A DNA stretch of 64,000 bases from Ruegeria sediminis (GCF_005938215.1 NZ_VCPD01000011.1:1-64000); one strand, 5' to 3'. Positions 43,359 through 52,812 are shown, numbered from the stretch's first letter. Notes: a model not told the origin generated them from the sequence alone. Translations and numbers: made by a program.

Positions 43359-44627
43359 TCAACGCTCCTTCAGTTTTACGGATTCGTTGTACCAGTTCAT
43401 TATCGCCGAGATGGTCAGCGAGATGGACAGGTACACAAGCATCAGCAGCAGAACGCATTCCAGTTCGCGGCCGGTCTGGTTCATCGTGATGCCGCCAAGC
43501 GTGCCGGTGATGTCCATGTAGCCCACGGCGATCGCCAGCGACGAGTTCTTGGTCAGGTTGAGATAGTTCGAGATCAACGGCGGAATGATCACCCGCAGCG
43601 CCTGCGGCAGTATCACGAGGCTCATGATCCGGTTCGGACGCAGACCCAGCGCCGCCGCAGCCTCGGACTGGCCCTTCGAGATGGCCATGATGCCGGCGCG
43701 TACGATTTCGGCGATGAATGCCGCCGTATATAGCGACAAGGCCAGCCACAGCGCGATCAGCGAGTTGCGCAAATGCGTGCCGCCCGAAAAGTTGAAGCCC
43801 TTGAGTTCGGGATAGCCGAGGTGGAAACCCAGCAGCGCAAGAAGAAGGGCCAGTGGAACGACCACCACGCCCAGCCGTTGCCACCACGTCACCGGACGAT
43901 CGCCGGTCTTTTCCTGAATGGCGTCGGCGCGGTGCTTGATCCAGTTGGAGATCCAGATGCTGACGCCAAGAACGACAAGGATCGCCATCAGGTCCAGGCT
44001 GACGTCGAAACGCAGGCTGGACTCACCGAACAGATGAATGTTGCCCAGGCTGTTGGAAAACAGCGGTTCGGGGACGTAGACGCCGCGGTTGGTCACGGCG
44101 ACGGCTTCGCCCAGGACCATGCTGGCCTCGGGGTTGTCTCCTCTGAATGCCCGGGGCGCCGGCAGCGTTTCGATCAGGATCGCCATGATGAAGACGATCC
44201 ACAGAAGAACCGGCACGTTGCGGAACATTTCCACGTAGACGGTCATCAGGCGCGCGACGATCCAGTTGTGCGACAGGCGCAGCACGCCGATCACCACACC
44301 CAGAACGGTTGCGGTGATGCAGCCGAGAACCGCGACAACCAGGGTATTGAGCAATCCGACGAAAGCGGCCCTGAGATGGGTGTCGCGCGACGTGTATTCG
44401 AGCAGGCGCTGGTTGATGTCGTAGCTGGCCGGTTCTCCGAAAAAGCCGAACTCGACCGGTTTGCCCAGCGCCTCGAGGTTCTGGATTGTGTTGCTGATGA
44501 TCCAGGCTGCCAGAAGCATGAAACCGATCAGTGCTATGACCTGAATGGTCGCAGACCGGTACCGCGTATCGTAAAGGAGCATGGACAGCCGGAACTGCTC
44601 CTTCGGCGGGTCAGAAAAAGTCGTCAT
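43359..44627 (-). CDS. aapQ: General L-amino acid ABC transporter permease AapQ
   Basis: 422 residues, as expected for AapQ/BztB. It has an N-terminal helix at about 35-50, a large non-conserved middle with a periplasmic part, and a HisM-like core. The core contains YVEMFRNVPVLLWIVFIM and the EAA loop AEIVRAGIMAISKGQSEAAAALGL. It forms the channel with AapM. It is separated from aapJ by about 130 bp carrying a strong stem-loop, which should give more binding protein than permease. Confidence 0.94.
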   Translation of the reverse strand: MTTFSDPPKEQFRLSMLLYDTRYRSATIQVIALIGFMLLAAWIISNTIQNLEALGKPVEFGFFGEPASYDINQRLLEYTSRDTHLRAAFVGLLNTLVVAVLGCITATVLGVVIGVLRLSHNWIVARLMTVYVEMFRNVPVLLWIVFIMAILIETLPAPRAFRGDNPEASMVLGEAVAVTNRGVYVPEPLFSNSLGNIHLFGESSLRFDVSLDLMAILVVLGVSIWISNWIKHRADAIQEKTGDRPVTWWQRLGVVVVPLALLLALLGFHLGYPELKGFNFSGGTHLRNSLIALWLALSLYTAAFIAEIVRAGIMAISKGQSEAAAALGLRPNRIMSLVILPQALRVIIPPLISNYLNLTKNSSLAIAVGYMDITGTLGGITMNQTGRELECVLLLMLVYLSISLTISAIMNWYNESVKLKER

Positions 44628-44718
44628 GACCTATGTATATCCCCGTGACATCCCGGTTCATTCTCGGGCGGGGTTTGCCCCCGCTCCCACAGACCGGGTC
44701 TGTTGTTTGTAAGGATGC

Positions 44719-44749
44719 AAAAAGGGCGCAGGTTGCCCTGCGCCCTTTT
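44719..44749 (-). terminator. Stem-loop between aapJ and aapQ (partial terminator)
   Basis: GGGCGCAGG (44724-44732) and CCTGCGCCC (44737-44745) pair around a 4-base loop, and T/A runs on both sides extend the stem. On the minus strand five T residues follow. It lies about 11-40 bases after the aapJ stop and upstream of aapQ, as expected for an attenuator or mRNA-stabilising hairpin. Confidence 0.75.
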
Positions 44750-44759
44750 CGCGGGTTTC

Positions 44760-45776
44760 TTAGCGGAACGGCGGCGAGTACAGCAGACCGCCATCGGTCC
44801 ACTGGGCGTTCAGACCGCGCGCCAGACCGATCGGAGTGTTCTCACCGATGTTCTGTGCGAAGATCTCGCCAAAGTTGCCGCCCGCCTTGATGGCGCGCAT
44901 GGCCCATTGGTTGTCGAGGCCCAGCATTTCGCCCAGCGTGCCTTCGGTGCCGAGGATCCGGTTGATTTCCGGGTTGTCGGTGCCAGCGGCCATCTCGTCG
45001 ATATTGGCCGACGTGATGCCGTACTCTTCGGCCGAGATCAGCGCGTTCAGGGTCCAGCGAACCACGTCGCCCCACTCGTTGTCGCCGTGCCGGACCAGCG
45101 GGCCCAGCGGCTCTTTCGAGATGATTTCGGGCAGCAGCACGTGATCGCCCGGGTTTTCGAAGGTGGCGCGGGTTGCGGCCAGACCGGACGCGTCGGTGGT
45201 GTACACGTCACATGCACCGGCCAGGTACTGCTGCTGCGCTTCGGCGTTGGTTTCGATCGGAACCGGCTCGTAGCTGATGTTGTTCGAGCGGAAGAAGTCC
45301 GCCAGGTTCAGCTCGGTGGTGGTGCCGGTCTGGATGCACACGGTCGCGCCGTCCAGTTCCTTGGCCGAGGACACGCCCAGCGACTTGGGAACCATGAAAC
45401 CCTGACCATCGTAGTAGTTGACGCCCACGAATTCGAACTTCAGGTCCACGTCGCGGCTGAAGGTCCAGGTGGTGTTGCGCGCCAGCATGTCGACCTCGCC
45501 CGAGGCCAGAGCGGTGAAGCGGGTCTTGCCCGTGGTCGGCACGAACTCGACTGCGTTGGCATCGCCCAGAACGGCCGCTGCAACTGCGCGGCACACGGCC
45601 ACGTCAAAACCTTTCCACTCCCCATTCGCATCCGGCGCAGCAAAGCCGACCAGACCGGTGGTCACACCACAGTTCAGCTTGCCACGTGCCTTGACGTCGT
45701 CCGCCGTTCCAGCCGCAGCAACCCCTGCTGCAAGACCGGCAACAGTGGCCGCGCCCAAAAATACGGTTTTTTTCAT
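44760..45776 (-). CDS. aapJ: General L-amino acid ABC transporter binding protein AapJ
   Basis: 338 residues, close to the usual 341. A signal peptide (about 1-22, ending AAAGTA or nearby) precedes KARGKLNCGVTTGLVGFAAPDANGEWKGFDVAVCRAVAAAVLG, shortened here only in description. It keeps the amino-acid-binding arginine and aspartate in TTGKTRFTALASGEVDML and TDASGLAA. The start is ATG 45776, with GAGG 5-8 bases upstream. A TTGACG box at 45904-45909 on the minus strand may be part of its promoter. It binds polar amino acids in the periplasm for AapQMP. Confidence 0.95.
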   Translation of the reverse strand: MKKTVFLGAATVAGLAAGVAAAGTADDVKARGKLNCGVTTGLVGFAAPDANGEWKGFDVAVCRAVAAAVLGDANAVEFVPTTGKTRFTALASGEVDMLARNTTWTFSRDVDLKFEFVGVNYYDGQGFMVPKSLGVSSAKELDGATVCIQTGTTTELNLADFFRSNNISYEPVPIETNAEAQQQYLAGACDVYTTDASGLAATRATFENPGDHVLLPEIISKEPLGPLVRHGDNEWGDVVRWTLNALISAEEYGITSANIDEMAAGTDNPEINRILGTEGTLGEMLGLDNQWAMRAIKAGGNFGEIFAQNIGENTPIGLARGLNAQWTDGGLLYSPPFR

Positions 45777-45985
45777 TTTTACCTCTTCCTGATTTTCCGT
45801 CCTTGAAAGAAACGGTTCTGCCGGCATTCCCTCATGCCGGAAAGGTTACCGAAAAGGTGTCTCCCCTTTCGTGGCCCCAAGTTTGGGCGCAATCACAAAC
45901 AAACGTCAAGAGCAGTATCAGGGAAATAGAAAATCCCCCGCACGGCGCTTACCCTTGGTCACCCATCAATTGCGCCAATCGCATT

Positions 45986-46693
45986 TCATTGTGACATGTC
46001 GAAGAAACGTTTGGCGTGCAAAAAGGCCCGGCGCTTTATTTCCGCGTGTGCGCTCGCCTCTTCGTCCTCGCCCCACTGCTCTTCCTGCCAGAGTTCATCG
46101 AGACGCGACATGCGCCAGATCTCGTCCGCATCGCGCCAGTCCTGCGCCGCGGCGAAGCCGAGCACCAGCGAGCCCGACAGGCTGACCAGATCGTGAAAGG
46201 CGGCAAGTTGAAATTCGCTCATCTCGTGAACGCGGCGGCGCAATTCGGCCAGGGCTGCCGGGGACTGCGGTTGATGCACGACGCCCGCCACAGGGAAAAG
46301 CCTTGCACCCAAGGCTTCGGCCGCCCAATCAAGCGCCGGGTCCCATTGTTCGGTCTGCCGTTCGATCAGGGAAGCCGGGCGTTCGGCGCGGTAGCAGACA
46401 AGATCCGAATCGCCGTAGGCGGCCAGCATTTCCGCCACTTCGGAATGCTGGTGCCGGACCTTGTCGATCGCCGCGTTGGCAGACCGGGTGAAAGGCATGG
46501 TGCCCGGATCGACCACCTTTTCCTGCGCGCCCCACTCCACCGAGATCGCCTCGGCCAAGGCGCGGGTGGGCAGGGTCAGCGCCGCCTTGGCCGGTGTCTT
46601 GACGCGGCGCCCGTCAAGTTCGACCGTGAAGCCCTCGTCGGTCTCGACGACGGCGCTCATCTTCCAGAAGCGTTTCGGTTTCCAGTCGCTCAT
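45986..46693 (-). CDS. ATP12-family ATP synthase assembly chaperone
   Basis: 235 residues. KPKRFWKMSAVVETDEGFTV, VELDGRRVKTPAKAAL, a central AIDKV...LVCYRAERPASLIERQ region and WDPALDWAAEALGA identify the ATP12 family. In mitochondria, Atp12 helps assemble the F1 alpha subunit. Alphaproteobacteria, the source of mitochondria, carry the same family. The frame opens at 46801, but ATG 46693 gives the normal N-terminus and lies 4 bases after the HAD-gene stop. It ends the minus-strand run crcB-rluC-HAD-atp12. Confidence 0.88.
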   Translation of the reverse strand: MSDWKPKRFWKMSAVVETDEGFTVELDGRRVKTPAKAALTLPTRALAEAISVEWGAQEKVVDPGTMPFTRSANAAIDKVRHQHSEVAEMLAAYGDSDLVCYRAERPASLIERQTEQWDPALDWAAEALGARLFPVAGVVHQPQSPAALAELRRRVHEMSEFQLAAFHDLVSLSGSLVLGFAAAQDWRDADEIWRMSRLDELWQEEQWGEDEEASAHAEIKRRAFLHAKRFFDMSQ

Positions 46694-46697
46694 TCTT

Positions 46698-47369
46698 TCA
46701 GTTCCAGAGTTTCTCCAGCGCCGGGGGCAACTGGTCGAACGCATCGATGATCGAGGCCGCATCCGCCAGGGCCGTCGTGCTGTGGTATCCCCAACTGACA
46801 CCGATCCCCGTCACGCCAGCGGCCTTGGCCATTTCCATGTCGAAACTGGTGTCGCCGATCATGACGGTGGATGCCGGCTCGGCCCCGGTCTCGGCCCGGG
46901 CCGTGTCGATCATCGACGGGTGCGGTTTCGACGGATGGTGATCGGCAACCTGCCGGGTGACGAAATACCCCTCCAGCCCGTGCGCCTCCAGCAGGGCGTC
47001 GAGCCCCCGCTGCGACTTGCCGGTCGCCACGCCCAGAAGGTTCCCGGGCTCGGAATGCAAGGCCCGCAGCACGTCAAGCGCGCCCGGGTAAAGCGGCGAA
47101 CTGGCAGCCCCCTGGGCCACGCGCTGCGCGTGATAGGCTTCCTTGTAGGCCTCGACCAGCCTGCCCTGCACCGATGCGCCTTGCTCCGACGCCAGCCGCG
47201 CCATCGCGTGAGGCAGCGACAGGCCGACGACCGACAGTACCCGTGCGCGTTCAGGAACAGGCAGGGACAGGCCATCAAAAGCGGCTGACATGGCGGATAC
47301 GATGCTGCCCTGGCTGTCGACCAGGGTGCCGTCCACGTCGAACAGGATCAGCCGCTGGGACGCGCTCAT
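46698..47369 (-). CDS. HAD-superfamily phosphatase, phosphoglycolate-phosphatase-like
   Basis: 223 residues. Motif I is ILFDVDGTLVDSQGSI (nucleophile in DVDGT), motif II is LGVATGKS, motif III lysine in HHPSKPHPSM and motif IV VMIGDTSFDMEMAKAAG. An alpha-helical C1 cap follows motif I. Gph-like proteins remove phosphate from 2-phosphoglycolate. The start overlaps the rluC stop by ATGA. Substrate not certain from sequence. Confidence 0.87.
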   Translation of the reverse strand: MSASQRLILFDVDGTLVDSQGSIVSAMSAAFDGLSLPVPERARVLSVVGLSLPHAMARLASEQGASVQGRLVEAYKEAYHAQRVAQGAASSPLYPGALDVLRALHSEPGNLLGVATGKSQRGLDALLEAHGLEGYFVTRQVADHHPSKPHPSMIDTARAETGAEPASTVMIGDTSFDMEMAKAAGVTGIGVSWGYHSTTALADAASIIDAFDQLPPALEKLWN

Positions 47370-48409
47370 TGCAGTTCCTCGAACGGATCGTCGGCGGCCA
47401 GATCCTCGGTCCAGCCGAACGTGTCCCAGCTGTCCTTCATGTGTTCCGGCAGCGGAGCGGTGACCGTCACCACTTTGCGCGTCACGGGATGTTCAAAGGA
47501 CAACCGCCTTGCGTGCAGGTGCAGCTTCTTGCTGATGATCCCGCCCAGTTGCGCCCCCCAGCCGTCACCGAGGTTTTCCTGCCCCGACCCGCCATACTTG
47601 CCGTCGCCGATGATCGGATGGCCGATCCCCGCCATATGCGCCCGCAGCTGGTGGGTGCGCCCGGTAACAGGCTCCATCGCCACCCACGCGGCACGCCCTG
47701 CGACCCGGTAAAGCGTCGCGTAAAGCGTATGCGCCCGTTTTGCTCCCGGCGTGCTGTCGACCTCGTTCAGGTGAATGGCGATCATCTTTTCGCCCTCGCC
47801 CTGCTTGCCGTGGCCCGGCGCCTTGACGAGCCCGGTCTTGATCTCGCCCAGGTAGGGCGTCGGCACGCCGGCGACCAGCGCCCAATAGATCTTGCGGGTG
47901 TTGCGGTGGCGGAAGGCGGCGGTCAAGCCCTTGGCCGCCTCGCGCGTCCGCGCCAGCAGCAGCACGCCGGAAGTGTCCTTGTCGAGGCGATGCACCAGGC
48001 GCGGGTTCTCGTCCTGTCCGAACCGCAGCGCCTCGGACAGGCCGTCCACATGCCGGGTCTGGCCGCTGCCGCCTTGCACCGGCAGGCCGGCAGGCTTGTT
48101 CAGCGCCAGCACGTGATCGTCGCGATAGATCACGCAGGACTGGATCATCTTCGCGTCCGCATCCGAAACGCGCGGCTTGTCCGGCAAAGGCTTGTGTTCG
48201 GCATCCGGCAGGGGCGGCACGCGCACGACCTGCCCGGCCTCGAGCCGGGTCGAGGCCTTGACGCGCCCGCCATCGACCCGCAATTCGCCCTTGCGGCACA
48301 TCTTTTCGATCCTGCCCTGCGCCACGTGCGGAAACATCCGGCGCAGCCAGCGATCAAGGCGCTGGTCTCCGTCCTCGGCCCCGACCGTTATCATCTGAAC
48401 GCCGCTCAT
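47366..48409 (-). CDS. rluC: RluC/RluD-type 23S rRNA pseudouridine synthase
   Basis: 347 residues. An N-terminal S4 RNA-binding domain (about 15-75: RLDRWLRRMFPHVAQGRIEK and KASTRLEAGQVV) leads into the pseudouridine synthase core. The catalytic aspartate lies in PRLVHRLDKDTSGVLLLA, then the RKIYWALVAG stretch and TGRTHQLRAHMA. RluC makes pseudouridines in 23S rRNA. ATG 48409 overlaps the crcB stop as ATGA, which decides the start over the TTG 48415 of the longer frame. Confidence 0.92.
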   Translation of the reverse strand: MSGVQMITVGAEDGDQRLDRWLRRMFPHVAQGRIEKMCRKGELRVDGGRVKASTRLEAGQVVRVPPLPDAEHKPLPDKPRVSDADAKMIQSCVIYRDDHVLALNKPAGLPVQGGSGQTRHVDGLSEALRFGQDENPRLVHRLDKDTSGVLLLARTREAAKGLTAAFRHRNTRKIYWALVAGVPTPYLGEIKTGLVKAPGHGKQGEGEKMIAIHLNEVDSTPGAKRAHTLYATLYRVAGRAAWVAMEPVTGRTHQLRAHMAGIGHPIIGDGKYGGSGQENLGDGWGAQLGGIISKKLHLHARRLSFEHPVTRKVVTVTAPLPEHMKDSWDTFGWTEDLAADDPFEELQ

Positions 48410-48786
48410 GCCCAAATCCCCCGCGCCACGAACAGGCCCGCAGCCAATGCCGCCAGCGACAAGCCAACGGACAATCCAACATAAAGCGCCGCATATCCCA
48501 CGGCGCCGCGTTCATAAAGCGTCACCGCTTCTAGCGAGAAGGCGGAAAAAGTGGTGAACCCGCCCATCAGCCCTGTCACGACAAGCGGGCTCAGGTGGTG
48601 CAACTCGCGATGCGCCGCGGCCACGACGAAAATGCCCATCAGGAATGACCCGACGACATTGACGAGGATGATCGCCACCGGAAAATCCTGCGGGCCAAGG
48701 ACGCGGAAAACGCCCATGCCCGTCAGATACCGGAGCGTCGCCCCGACCGCGCCGCCAAGCGCCACTTGCAGAACCGAAGAAAACAT
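48406..48786 (-). CDS. crcB: Fluoride exporter CrcB/Fluc
   Basis: 126 residues with four hydrophobic helices. GGAVGATLRYL, NVVGSFLMG, and the pore signature TGLMGGFTTFSAFSLE with its conserved phenylalanines and threonine are present. It forms a dimeric fluoride channel that exports fluoride. I see no fluoride-riboswitch sequence in the short upstream region. Its stop overlaps the rluC start by ATGA. Confidence 0.94.
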   Translation of the reverse strand: MFSSVLQVALGGAVGATLRYLTGMGVFRVLGPQDFPVAIILVNVVGSFLMGIFVVAAAHRELHHLSPLVVTGLMGGFTTFSAFSLEAVTLYERGAVGYAALYVGLSVGLSLAALAAGLFVARGIWA

Positions 48787-48869
48787 GGCGCTCCTGTCGC
48801 GCGGGCGGGCGGGGATGTCAAGTTGTGCGCAGATTTTCGGACCACAAACCGGGGATTGACCGCGCGGGC

Positions 48870-50180
48870 TCAGGTGTTTCTCTGGGCGCGCAGCTTAGCG
48901 AAATACTCCAGCCGTTTCTTCAACTCGCGCTCGAACCCCCGTTCGACGGGCTGGTAGAGCACCGGGCGCTTCACGCCGTCCGGGAAGTAGTTCTGCCCGG
49001 AAAACCCGTCCTCGGCGTCGTGGTCATAGGCATAGCCCGCGCCGTATCCTTGGTCCTTCATCAGCGAGGTCGGCGCGTTCAGGATGTGCTTGGGCGGCGG
49101 CTCGCTGCCCGTCTGCTTGGCCAGTTTCATCGCAGCCTTGTATCCGACATAGGCCCCGTTCGATTTCGGCGCCAGCGCCAGATAGACCAGCGCCTGCGCC
49201 AGCGCCAGTTCGCCCTCGGGCGAGCCGAGACGTTCGTAGGTTTCCCAGGCGTGCAGGCAGATCGTCTGCGCCTGAGGATCCGCCAACCCGATATCCTCGA
49301 CCGCCATCCGGGTGATCCGGCGGGCCAGGTAGCGCGGATCCTCGCCCCCCGTCAGCATCCGCGCGAACCAGTAGAGCGCCGCGTCCGGATCTGAGCCGCG
49401 CACGGATTTGTGCAGCGCCGAGATCAGGTTGTAGTGCTCGTCGCCGGACTTGTCGTACTTCGCCGCCCGCCGCATCAACCGGTTGGACAGCGCCTCGGTG
49501 CCGAGCGGGTCCTCGACCTTCCAGGCCGCCACCTGTTCGACGAGGTTCAGAAGCGCCCGCCCGTCCCCGTCAGCCATCTCCTGCAACGCGTCGCGGGCCG
49601 CCGGCATCAGGGGCAGCGCGCGGCCCAACTCCTTTTCGGCGCGCTGGGTCAGCCGCTCCAGATCGGCAAGGCCCAGCCGTTCGAGCACCAGCACTTGCGC
49701 CCGGCTGAGGAGTGCGGCGTTCAGTTCAAAGGACGGGTTCTCGGTCGTGGCGCCCACCAGAAGGATGGTGCCGTCCTCCATGTGCGGCAGGAACCCGTCC
49801 TGCTGCGCCTTGTTGAAGCGATGGATTTCGTCCACGAACAGCAGCGTGCCCTGCCCGTTCCGGCGACGGATTTTTGCGGCCTCGAACACTTTCTTGAGTT
49901 CGGGAACGCCGGTGAAGATCGCGCTGATCTGCACGAAATGCAGATCCGTTTCCTGCGCCAGCAGCCGGGCGATGGTGGTCTTGCCGACGCCGGGCGGCCC
50001 CCAGAAGATCAGGCTCGACAGGCTGCCCGACGACAGCATCACGCCCAAGGGCGCATCCGGGCCGAGGACCTGTTCCTGCCCGATCACCTCGCCGAGGGTC
50101 TTGGGGCGCAGCCGGTCGGCCAGGGGCCGGGGCGGTTCGGCCGATGGCGTCGTCGCGCCGGTGTCGAACAGGTCCGCCAT
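48870..50180 (-). CDS. rarA: Replication-associated recombination protein A (RarA/MgsA)
   Basis: 436 residues. An AAA+ ATPase with Walker A GPPGVGKTTIARLLA, Walker B LLFVDEIHRFNKAQQD, sensor 1 TTENPSFELN and the AAA+ family's PLADRLRPKTLGEVIGQ opening. The C-terminal MgsA/RarA domain carries the KSVRGSDPDAALYW and YLARRITRMAVEDIGLADP stretches. RarA acts at stalled replication forks with the clamp-loader fold. It starts 3 bases after the DegP-protease stop, so both genes are probably expressed together. Confidence 0.94.
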   Translation of the reverse strand: MADLFDTGATTPSAEPPRPLADRLRPKTLGEVIGQEQVLGPDAPLGVMLSSGSLSSLIFWGPPGVGKTTIARLLAQETDLHFVQISAIFTGVPELKKVFEAAKIRRRNGQGTLLFVDEIHRFNKAQQDGFLPHMEDGTILLVGATTENPSFELNAALLSRAQVLVLERLGLADLERLTQRAEKELGRALPLMPAARDALQEMADGDGRALLNLVEQVAAWKVEDPLGTEALSNRLMRRAAKYDKSGDEHYNLISALHKSVRGSDPDAALYWFARMLTGGEDPRYLARRITRMAVEDIGLADPQAQTICLHAWETYERLGSPEGELALAQALVYLALAPKSNGAYVGYKAAMKLAKQTGSEPPPKHILNAPTSLMKDQGYGAGYAYDHDAEDGFSGQNYFPDGVKRPVLYQPVERGFERELKKRLEYFAKLRAQRNT

Positions 50181-50183
50181 GGC

Positions 50184-51566
50184 TCAGATCCGGAACCGCA
50201 GCGAAACCCACTGCCCGCGGCGCTGCAGGTCCATCCGGATCCAGCGGCCCGGATTGGTCAACGCCGCGCGCACCTCGGCGGGGCTTTCCACGGCCTTGCC
50301 GTTCACTGCACCCAATACGTCACCGGGCTGCAACCCGGCGCGTGCGCCGAAAGGCCCGGCATCCAGAACCACGACGCCCGCAAGCGACAGCGGCAGGCCC
50401 ATGCGCGAGATCACCGCCGGATTGGCCCGCGCCACGGTCAGCCCCGGCAGAACCGTTCGGTCGTCCAGCACGGTCTCTTCCGCCGGGGGAACGTCCGGCG
50501 CTTCGATCATCGCCACTTCAAGCTGCTCGCGCGCGCCGTTTCGCAACCGCGTCATGGTCGTGACGCCGCCGATCCCGGCGACGGACATGCGGAACTTCAT
50601 CTCGGAGGGCGAGTTTACCTCCTCGCCGTCCACATGGGTGATCACGTCACCCACGCGGAACCCGGCCTTGGCGATCGGGCTTTCCGGATGCAGGTCGGAA
50701 ATCACCACGCCTTCGGGCAGCGCCAGGCCAAGCGACTCGGCAATGTCGGCGTTCATCGGCTGTCCTGCGATGCCGGCCCACGGGCGCACGAAACTCTCGT
50801 TCCCGGCGCGCGCCTGCCGCAGGAACTCGGCCACAAGGTTGGCCGGGATCGCGAAGCCGATCCCGTTCGAGCCGCCCGAGCGGCTGAGGATGGAGGTGTT
50901 GATGCCGATCAGATCGCCGTTCACGTCGATCAGCGCGCCGCCGGAGTTGCCCGGGTTGATCGGCGCATCGGTCTGAATGAAATAGCCGCGCGCATTGCCC
51001 GTGGCCGTACCCGAACGCGCCAGCCCCGAGATGATACCCGACGACACGGTCTGGCCGACCCCGAAGGGGTTGCCGATGGCCAGCGCCAGTTCTCCGACCT
51101 CGACGTGATCGGAATCGCGCAGGTTCAGATGCGGCAGCCCGTCGGCCCCTTCGAGCCGCAGGATGGCGATGTCGCTTTCTTCGTCGCCCAGCACGACCTC
51201 GGCCGTGAATTCGCGGCGGTCCGTCGTGACCACCTGGATCTCCGTGGCCATGCCGACCACGTGGTAGTTCGAAACCACGTAGCCGTCCTCGGACAGGATC
51301 ACGCCCGAACCCAGCGAGTTCTGCACCCGTGGCCGGGGCGTTCCGAAATCGCCGCCGAAGAAATCCCGGAAGAACGGATCCGAGAACAACGGGTTGGACC
51401 GGCCCGGCCGGATGATCCTGGCGTAGATGTTGACCACGGCCGGCGCCGCCTGTTTCACCACCGGTGCGAAGCCCAACGAGATCTCGGCCTGCGATTGAGG
51501 CACGCGGGTTTCAGCAAGGGCGGGGGCGGCTGCAAGGCCCAGAGTGATCAGCAGGATGCGGAACAT
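50184..51566 (-). CDS. DegP/DegQ-type periplasmic serine protease with two PDZ domains
   Basis: 460 residues with a signal peptide (about 1-18, ending ALA). The trypsin-like domain shows the triad: His in VVSNYHVVGM, Asp in DEESDIAILRLE, Ser in INPGNSGGALI. PDZ1 follows after about residue 265 and PDZ2 at about 375-460. The FGVGQTVSSGIISGLAR stretch is also typical. It degrades or refolds misfolded envelope proteins. The frame is open to 51845, but ATG 51566 gives the signal peptide. rarA follows after 3 bases. Confidence 0.92.
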   Translation of the reverse strand: MFRILLITLGLAAAPALAETRVPQSQAEISLGFAPVVKQAAPAVVNIYARIIRPGRSNPLFSDPFFRDFFGGDFGTPRPRVQNSLGSGVILSEDGYVVSNYHVVGMATEIQVVTTDRREFTAEVVLGDEESDIAILRLEGADGLPHLNLRDSDHVEVGELALAIGNPFGVGQTVSSGIISGLARSGTATGNARGYFIQTDAPINPGNSGGALIDVNGDLIGINTSILSRSGGSNGIGFAIPANLVAEFLRQARAGNESFVRPWAGIAGQPMNADIAESLGLALPEGVVISDLHPESPIAKAGFRVGDVITHVDGEEVNSPSEMKFRMSVAGIGGVTTMTRLRNGAREQLEVAMIEAPDVPPAEETVLDDRTVLPGLTVARANPAVISRMGLPLSLAGVVVLDAGPFGARAGLQPGDVLGAVNGKAVESPAEVRAALTNPGRWIRMDLQRRGQWVSLRFRI

Positions 51567-51741
51567 GTCTCTTCCTTCGGATTGGCCCCTCATATGCGGG
51601 CTGAAAGGGGCGATTGCAAGCGGGGCCGCGCCGCGCCGAAGCCTCGCGGCTTGCCCCCAGTCCTCATGCTGTGGATGATGGTGGGCAGGGTTCGTGAAAA
51701 CCCGGACCCGAAGAACGATTTGCGGCAAAGGGGGAATGGAC

Positions 51742-52197
51742 ATGGTGAAACTGACGAAGGGCGCGTGGATCGTCGTTGCCGACGCCAACAAGGCCCTGCT
51801 GCTGCGCAACCTGGTGGAATACCCCGCCCCGAGCTTTGAAGTCATCGCGGAACATGTGCCGACCGTGGGCGCCGAGGACCTGAAACCGTCCGGCCAGTCG
51901 GGCCGGCGCGCGGACGGGGGACCGAACCAGAAAACGGCGGTGACCGAACCGCACTGGCAGGAGGATGCGCGCGACCGCTTTGCGGCGGAACTGGCCGGTC
52001 TGCTCTATTCCCGCGCTCACAAGGGCGCTTTCGATGATCTGGTTCTCGTGGCCTCGCCAAAGGTGCTGGGCGCGCTGCGCGGCCTGCTGCACCAGGAAGT
52101 GACGAACAGGGTCGTTGCCGAAATCCCCAAGGACCTGACCAACCATCCGGTCGCGAAGCTGGAAAAGCTGATCAAGGCCGAGATGGACGCGATGTAG
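51742..52197 (+). CDS. Host-attachment family protein
   Basis: 151 residues. VKLTKGAWIVVADANKALLLRN opens a family of 'required for attachment to host cells' proteins, an RNase-H/eRF1-like fold, and LVLVASPKVLGALRGLLHQEV, KDLTNHPVAKLEKLI close it. GGGGGA 6 bases before ATG 51742 decides the start over ATG 51736. The family is named after a plant-attachment mutant in Agrobacterium; its biochemical role is unknown. It is convergent with the rplQ end. Confidence 0.8.
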   Translation: MVKLTKGAWIVVADANKALLLRNLVEYPAPSFEVIAEHVPTVGAEDLKPSGQSGRRADGGPNQKTAVTEPHWQEDARDRFAAELAGLLYSRAHKGAFDDLVLVASPKVLGALRGLLHQEVTNRVVAEIPKDLTNHPVAKLEKLIKAEMDAM

Positions 52198-52229
52198 GCC
52201 GCACGCGGTCGGAACGCCACCGTCTGCAA

Positions 52230-52260
52230 AGAAAAACCCCCGCTCGGCAAGGAGCGGGGG
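52230..52260 (-). terminator. Intrinsic terminator of the rplQ operon
   Basis: CCCCCGCTC (52237-52245) and GAGCGGGGG (52252-52260) form a 9-bp stem with a 6-base loop. On the minus strand it is followed by TTTTTCTTTG. It lies about 30 bases after the rplQ stop and ends the ribosomal/rpoA transcript. Confidence 0.9.
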
Positions 52261-52289
52261 TCGATCCGAAACCCTGAAGGGCGCCGGAA

Positions 52290-52715
52290 TTATTCTTCGT
52301 CGGCAGCCGCTTCTTCGGCAGCGACGCGGGCCTTGTCGGCGGCGCCCTTGGCGTCGATGTCGCGGTCGACGAATTCGATGATCGCCATCGGCGCCATGTC
52401 GCCATAGCGGAAACCGGCCTTCAGGATACGGACATAGCCGCCCTGACGGTCCGCGTAACGGGGGCCCAGAACCTCGAACAGCTTGGCGACGTCCTTGTCC
52501 TCTTTCAACTGGGCTGCGGCCTGGCGGCGGGCGTGCAGGTCGCCGCGCTTGCCGAGGGTGATCAGCTTTTCGATGATCGGGCGCAGTTCCTTGGCCTTGG
52601 GCAGGGTGGTCTTGATCTGTTCGTGCTCGATGAGCGAGCCGGCCATGTTGGAGAACAGGGCCTTGCGGTGCTCATGGGTACGGTTCAGGCGGCGATAGCC
52701 ACGTGCATGACGCAT
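52290..52715 (-). CDS. rplQ: 50S ribosomal protein L17
   Basis: 141 residues. [60 protein letters not shown] and a [22 protein letters not shown] segment identify L17. The C-terminus has an acidic Ala/Glu extension ([10 protein letters not shown]) that is common in alphaproteobacteria. It is last in the alpha operon, after rpoA, and a strong terminator follows. Confidence 0.97.
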   Translation of the reverse strand: MRHARGYRRLNRTHEHRKALFSNMAGSLIEHEQIKTTLPKAKELRPIIEKLITLGKRGDLHARRQAAAQLKEDKDVAKLFEVLGPRYADRQGGYVRILKAGFRYGDMAPMAIIEFVDRDIDAKGAADKARVAAEEAAADEE

Positions 52716-52812
52716 TTTTCAGTTCCTTCTTTCGCGTTTTGCTTTGTCCGGCCTCCGATGCGTGTCAGAGGCTCTCCTTGGGGCGGGATTGCCCATATCT
52801 TCCGACTTGTAC

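Noticed and set aside
48787-48869. Fluoride riboswitch before crcB
   Set aside because: The short upstream region lacks the conserved riboswitch core; no pseudoknot could be drawn.
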